Positions 6,352-10,047 of a stretch of 10,047 nt of DNA are shown here, piece after piece; the stretch's first letter is position 1; each line of letters opens with the position of its first letter. The position numbers and the translations under genes were made by a program. The stretch is taken from the NCBI GenBank assembly GCA_937875395.1, contig CALNCU010000306.1, positions 1 through 10,047 on the forward strand, given 5' to 3'. The notes under the pieces are model-generated. The model searched no databases, was not told the DNA's origin, and saw nothing but the letters and a program-made list of their open reading frames with translations. The DNA comes from an uncultured Armatimonadota bacterium (GTDB taxonomy: Bacteria; Armatimonadota; UBA5829; DTJY01).

Positions 6352-6381
6352 AGTATACCAGATTTTGTCAATATGTAACAA
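6352..6381 (-). promoter_or_regulatory. Candidate promoter of the membrane protein/pilT pair
   Basis: On the minus strand TGGTATACT (6352-6360) is an extended -10 element (TGN plus TATACT, five of six). A weak -35 TTGTTA (6376-6381) lies 18 bases away. A perfect TTGACA (6366-6371) sits too close for this -10 but would serve a weaker -10, CACAAT (6343-6348), at 17 bases. Either would give a leader of about 60-70 bases. The leader contains the palindrome TGGTACCA (6311-6318). The rest of the gap up to the terminator is AT-rich and shows no gene. Confidence 0.45.
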
Positions 6382-6493
6382 CCATATTTTGTAGGACGCA
6401 AATTTGTTGTTGAATGGAACCAAACCGCAAGACCGCTTATGGCATAATGAATTGACATAATTTCCTTGACAGATTCAGGCAAACTTTATGCGC

Positions 6494-6538
6494 AAAAGCC
6501 CGGAATATACGTTAGATACGGTATATTCCGGGCTTTTT
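6494..6538 (-). terminator. Strong intrinsic terminator, perfect 17-bp stem
   Basis: Bases 6494-6510 (AAAAGCCCGGAATATAC) pair perfectly with 6521-6537 (GTATATTCCGGGCTTTT) around a 10-base loop. The stem has a GC-rich core and is flanked by A-runs and T-runs on both sides, so it could stop transcription from either direction. On the minus strand it follows the giant gene at 6650 and precedes the promoter of the next unit, which makes it the likely end of the giant-gene transcript. The plus-strand T-run is longer (five T), but no plus-strand gene lies nearby. Confidence 0.9.
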
Positions 6539-6547
6539 AATGAAGCA

Positions 6548-6649
6548 TCACTCTACAACCTTACCATCCCGGTTTCGCTGCCACTCCAGGTGAATACCTC
6601 CCGGAGCCTCTGCTCGCATACCTGAATTTGTTGATTCCGACATAGTACT
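6548..6649 (-). other. In-frame extension or mini-ORF after the giant gene
   Basis: After the TAA of the giant gene (6650-6652) the same frame stays open for 33 codons to a TGA at 6548-6550, ten bases short of the terminator. It contains an ATG at 6643 (31-residue peptide, starting MSESTNSGMRAEAPGG and ending HLEWQRNRDGKVVE). The only ribosome-binding signal is GGAG overlapping the end of the giant gene, 12 bases upstream. The end of the peptide looks protein-like (alternating hydrophobic and charged residues). It may be a remnant of a longer C-terminus, a tiny gene or chance; 33 stop-free codons are not rare. Confidence 0.25.
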
Positions 6650-9600
6650 TTAGTGCTCCAGAGCAAAGTCATCCACCCACACAGTGCCGGGGGTGTTAAG
6701 CTGCACAAATACCCATTCGCCCTTCTTTGTCACGGGCATTTCATACTTCGCCCACTGGGTCCCTATCTTTACGGTTTTGTTCTCCTCTGAGCCCCAAGGT
6801 ACACCTTCCCGCATGCCGAACCTTATTGAAAGATTTGGCGTATCACTCTTCATGTATACCGACAACTTGTATTTAACGCCATCCTTAAGCTTTATTCGTG
6901 GCCAACCCTCCCCAACAGTGCAGCTTATGGCAGTTGCCGAAGCCACCTTGGATGCAGATACCAGCTTGTAACCTAAGGTCGTGGAGCAGCCGTTTGGTCT
7001 AAATTCAAAAGCTTGTATACCGACAGCCCCCCTTTCCGGCACAATCCTTAGGCTATAGATTGCGCCGGATGGCATAAACAGACCGAACGGCCCACCTTTT
7101 ACAGTAACATCAAAGGTATTCTCTTTGATGGTGTGCTCTATCCCTTTTGGCACTGGTATCTCTACTGTCTTTATGGTAATAGGAAGACGGTTACCATCCT
7201 TCATTGCAAAGAGTTGGGCGGTACTTGAGAGAACCGTTACTGTATATCTTCCATTGGGCAGGTTAACCTTGAACAGACCGTTTTTTACCGTATGCCCATA
7301 ACGGCATTTCTGGCGGAGCTTTCCAAGATCGAAGGCTTTAACATTTGATTCCGCGCTCCACCCAAAACCGTTTTTTTGCGTGTAGCGTGTAGCCTGTGGT
7401 ATATAAAGCTTCAGACTCTTGGATCCTTCATAGTATTCACTGCTGGAGAGCGAACAGTATTCCGGCATCTCCCAACTACTACTCCATAACCTGGGCTGAC
7501 CATCCTCTTCTTCTTCAAAACCGGGATTGCCTATCTTTGCATTAAGTATATCTATATCCGGCCAGCGTCTTACTTTGGGAAGAGGCATTTTTGTGGATGC
7601 AAGCTTTTCTATGGCAATTTCTATAGGCTTCTTTGTATCCGCCTTGGGCAGAACGTATACATGAGTGGCATACGGAGCAAACTTGTCTTCTATGACATTG
7701 CCAACTATGGGGACGATACGATTCTCAAAGAGTACCTTTGCACTCTTTGCCCCAGCTACCGCAGAAACCTTTAACCGTATAGTCTTCTCTTCATCTGCGC
7801 TGTTGTTTGCGGTGAGCAGGTAGCAATCCCCATTATATATCTTGGCAAGAGCATGTACCTCTGTTTTATCTGCGCCTATAATAGTTTGTTTTGGGCTAAG
7901 GGTTAAAAGCACAGGGGAAAGATCTCTCATTTCACCTGCCAGCTGTTTAACAGCAACACTCATGGCCGGGTATATTGTGCCGTATGTCCAGTAGAATATT
8001 CCTCTTGCACCGTAGATCAACCCAAGGTAGGTCTGCACACGTTGTTCCTGTGGTGTAATTGCACTTTGCGCGTTCCAACCGGCAGCGCTCGGCATATACC
8101 AGAATGGCTTGCGCATCTCTTCTGCAATATTAGCACAGTTTTTGATAGTACTGTAGAAGTTACACTTTTTAGAAAGCGGAGCATTATACCAATAAATATC
8201 TGCAATGTAGATATCGTACAAGCTACCGGGAATAGTTGGGCCTGTCCTTTGATAGAATGCGGGCATTATAAGGTGGCATGGGTCAAGGTCTCGTGTTACC
8301 TTAGATAGAATCTCTACTCCCTTAACTTCCTCCGGGGCAGGTTCATCCCAGAAATAACCGGCAAAAGCAGGATGATTCTTATGATTTTTTATTACCGCCG
8401 GGAGAGAGCCCTTGTTCATGAGTTCATCTTCAAGTTTTTCAGGCTGCAAGGTCTTGTAATGCTCTCTTGGGATAGTATAATAACTGCTGGCAACTGTCAT
8501 CATTCCGTTGTAATATGCAATATCCGGGGAGCTTCTTGTGGTTATATTAAATCCGGCCTCTGCATACTCTGGTATTGCCAAATCAGGGATTGCGGTAATT
8601 CCTATAGGGAAGAAAGGCTTATCATTAGCCAGCATACAAAGGTTCTTACTATCCAGTCTTGTCACATAAGTTTCCGCAGGATATTTTACCAACCGGAGAG
8701 ATTCTGTATATATGATATCCTTCCCGTGTATCATGGAGACGGCTGCATTATACTCGCCAGCGGGAAGTGATGCTATATCTACAGGAACGTTGAATTTTGC
8801 GCCGGATATACGTACAGTCTTCTCTGAGACCTTCTTGCCCCGTGAAAGCATTGCCACCCGAATACCAAGATTGTCCGGCAGCTTTTCGTTTATACTTATG
8901 CTGCCCTCAAGATTGGCTTTTTTTTCACTTACGTAGCAAGACCTGTCAAAACACGATTGCATAAGGGCCGGGCATTCAGCCATTCTTGATGCGCAATAGG
9001 TTTTTGCCTCGTCTGCTGAATTGGTGATCTCTGTACGAAACAACTGGTACTGGTTCCCATCTTTTTTTACGTTTATGGGAAGGATAACTTCCTGAGCCTT
9101 TCCGGGGAGGAGAACCATGTCTTTGCTGATACTCTCATTACCGGATAGATTCTGTATCCTTATGTTTACCTGCCTTGGCTCTTTGGATGAATTTATGAAT
9201 GATTGTGTTAATTGCAATGATGGCTTATTATCTTTGAAGGAATAGTTAAGGGCAGGCGCAGATACTGCAATTTTGTAAGGAGTGACATCTGCATTGAATT
9301 CTCTGATAGTGCCAAACTTCTCTGGTGAATGAAATGCGCCAAACGTGGGTGACCAGGAGGTGTTCTCCGGCTCTGTTTTGCGTTCCCGGCAGAGGTTTAT
9401 GCCCCATGACGAGCCAACGTCTGATGCTAATGCAAAGTTGCTTAGAGGGATTTTTATCTCTGCCGTCCATCCGTCCGGCTGCAGGGAGGTGCTGCTCTGC
9501 CACTCTCCGTCCCAGCCGCGTTCTTCATTATTGGGGCCGTCCCATTTTGCGTTACTCTGTACGTTTTTGGAGTTCACCATAAAATGGTAGTAATTCTTGC

Positions 9601-10047
9601 GGCTTAGCCCTGGGTCTATAAAGATTTCTACGCAGTCATCGTTCCATACGGCGCCGCCTCTTTCTGTTACATTTGCCTTTATTTTATCCATAAACGGTTC
9701 TTTGCATAGAAAGGCTATGTAGAGGTTTTTGTCATCGTAACATGTATAAGCGGCGGTAGGCGCCTTTGGGGTTTTGCCGGTGTTGTTGTTTACAAGGTCT
9801 ACCTTTAGCGCCTTCTGCCAGCATGGGTCAGAGAGGGCGCCGTCAAGCGACGGCGCCTCATTTATTTTAGGGAGGTTGCCAGATGTTAACCGGGCAGTTC
9901 CCCCACCCTTTTTATACTCCTCTTCTACTTCTGCATCTGTAAGGGCACCTTTGTAGATCTTTACTTCATCTATTATACCCTTAAAGTAACGCCCTTTGGC
10001 ATAGGTGCTGCCTATGAAGATGCTCTGCTTGTTGATCTCCGGGAGCC
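6650..10047 (-). CDS. Giant multimodular carbohydrate-active protein, 5' end missing
   Basis: The frame is open to the right edge, so the start and signal peptide lie outside; at least 1131 residues are visible. Numbering here counts the Met at 9691 as 1. Modules in order: the end of a LamG-like lectin domain (SIFIGSTYAKGRYFKG, IIDEVKIYKGALTDAEV; about 9910-10047); a CBM9/DOMON-like domain (PSLDGALSDPCW to about residue 135, with DDCVEIFIDP 18-27); beta-sandwich linkers (140-340, one Cys-rich part 233-252); a GH-A-like TIM barrel (about 350-600) starting DKPFFPIGI and carrying GYFWDEP (445-451) and GARGIFYWTYG (561-571); a beta domain (600-682); and a C-terminal CBM4_9-like domain (NPGFEEE 722-728 to VWVDDFALEH) interrupted by a malectin-like insertion (about 776-886; LPNGRYTVTV 811-820). 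Glu450 fits the acid/base position, but I see no Glu at the expected nucleophile strand (KPFWYMPSAAGWN 528-540). It is probably secreted and acts on or binds polysaccharide; substrate unknown. An internal start at 9691 is unlikely because it would cut the CBM9 domain. Confidence 0.85.
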   Translation of the reverse strand, partial: LPEINKQSIFIGSTYAKGRYFKGIIDEVKIYKGALTDAEVEEEYKKGGGTARLTSGNLPKINEAPSLDGALSDPCWQKALKVDLVNNNTGKTPKAPTAAYTCYDDKNLYIAFLCKEPFMDKIKANVTERGGAVWNDDCVEIFIDPGLSRKNYYHFMVNSKNVQSNAKWDGPNNEERGWDGEWQSSTSLQPDGWTAEIKIPLSNFALASDVGSSWGINLCRERKTEPENTSWSPTFGAFHSPEKFGTIREFNADVTPYKIAVSAPALNYSFKDNKPSLQLTQSFINSSKEPRQVNIRIQNLSGNESISKDMVLLPGKAQEVILPINVKKDGNQYQLFRTEITNSADEAKTYCASRMAECPALMQSCFDRSCYVSEKKANLEGSISINEKLPDNLGIRVAMLSRGKKVSEKTVRISGAKFNVPVDIASLPAGEYNAAVSMIHGKDIIYTESLRLVKYPAETYVTRLDSKNLCMLANDKPFFPIGITAIPDLAIPEYAEAGFNITTRSSPDIAYYNGMMTVASSYYTIPREHYKTLQPEKLEDELMNKGSLPAVIKNHKNHPAFAGYFWDEPAPEEVKGVEILSKVTRDLDPCHLIMPAFYQRTGPTIPGSLYDIYIADIYWYNAPLSKKCNFYSTIKNCANIAEEMRKPFWYMPSAAGWNAQSAITPQEQRVQTYLGLIYGARGIFYWTYGTIYPAMSVAVKQLAGEMRDLSPVLLTLSPKQTIIGADKTEVHALAKIYNGDCYLLTANNSADEEKTIRLKVSAVAGAKSAKVLFENRIVPIVGNVIEDKFAPYATHVYVLPKADTKKPIEIAIEKLASTKMPLPKVRRWPDIDILNAKIGNPGFEEEEDGQPRLWSSSWEMPEYCSLSSSEYYEGSKSLKLYIPQATRYTQKNGFGWSAESNVKAFDLGKLRQKCRYGHTVKNGLFKVNLPNGRYTVTVLSSTAQLFAMKDGNRLPITIKTVEIPVPKGIEHTIKENTFDVTVKGGPFGLFMPSGAIYSLRIVPERGAVGIQAFEFRPNGCSTTLGYKLVSASKVASATAISCTVGEGWPRIKLKDGVKYKLSVYMKSDTPNLSIRFGMREGVPWGSEENKTVKIGTQWAKYEMPVTKKGEWVFVQLNTPGTVWVDDFALEH
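9836..9857. repeat. Perfect 9-bp inverted repeat inside the giant gene
   Basis: GGCGCCGTC (9836-9844), AAGC, GACGGCGCC (9849-9857) forms a compact GC-only-core hairpin on either strand. It encodes the start of the CBM9-like domain (around SLDGA). No T-run follows directly, so it is unlikely to be a terminator. It may simply be codon coincidence, but it is the strongest hairpin seen within a coding region here. Confidence 0.6.

Noticed and set aside
6276..6482. Upstream extension of the membrane-protein frame to 6482
   Set aside because: It would cross the promoter elements and place about 69 residues before a clear signal peptide, with no good ribosome binding site at 6482.
9689..9691. ATG at 9691 as the true start of the giant gene
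   Set aside because: The frame is open to the window end and encodes recognisable LamG and CBM9-like sequence upstream of this Met.
9836..9857. Intrinsic terminator at the coding hairpin
   Set aside because: No uninterrupted T-run follows on either strand, and the hairpin lies inside a continuous coding frame.

Overview
The window reads as bacterial chromosome: closely packed genes, strong GGAG-type ribosome binding sites, a sigma-70-like promoter, a factor-independent terminator, and bacterial families (STAS, PilT). The taxon cannot be fixed from sequence alone. A very large secreted-type protein combining LamG, CBM9-like, glycosidase-like and CBM4_9-like modules, next to a type IV pilus retraction ATPase, would suit Armatimonadota, Planctomycetota/Lentisphaerota or a related uncultured lineage. 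That placement is inference and weakly held. I see no rRNA, tRNA, CRISPR array, transposase or phage gene.

Layout: positions 1-93 hold two copies of an imperfect GC-rich repeat with a 60-base period, cut by the window edge. Positions 119-3386 (minus strand) form a likely four-gene operon. Transcribed right to left, it encodes a STAS-domain protein, a GT4-like glycosyltransferase, an (alpha/alpha)-barrel glycosidase-like partner whose start is fused to the glycosyltransferase stop (ATGA), and a two-CBS-domain protein whose start lies inside the partner gene. Positions 3387-3713 are a divergent intergenic region with one candidate promoter in each direction. Positions 3714-4472 (plus strand) encode an MTAP/MTIP-family nucleoside phosphorylase whose base-site residues suggest a 6-oxopurine substrate. 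Only eight bases separate its stop from the stop of a convergent minus-strand pair: a predicted secreted, membrane-anchored protein of unknown function (5559-6275) followed by a PilT/PilU-like ATPase (4481-5542). A perfect 17-bp stem terminator at 6494-6538 isolates this pair from the next unit. From 6650 to the right edge runs one huge minus-strand gene whose 5' end lies outside the window.

How the parts may work together: the left operon looks like cytoplasmic glycan synthesis or turnover flanked by two small regulatory-type proteins (STAS and CBS). The pilT-like gene and its coupled membrane protein may act together at the envelope, possibly in pilus dynamics or surface sensing. The giant right-hand protein is a likely extracellular polysaccharide-binding or polysaccharide-active enzyme. 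No single gene here is clearly a new system. The best leads are the membrane protein tied to the pilT-like gene, the split glycosyltransferase/barrel pair with its out-of-frame overlap, the domain nested inside a CBM4_9-like module, and the unusual base-site residues of the phosphorylase.
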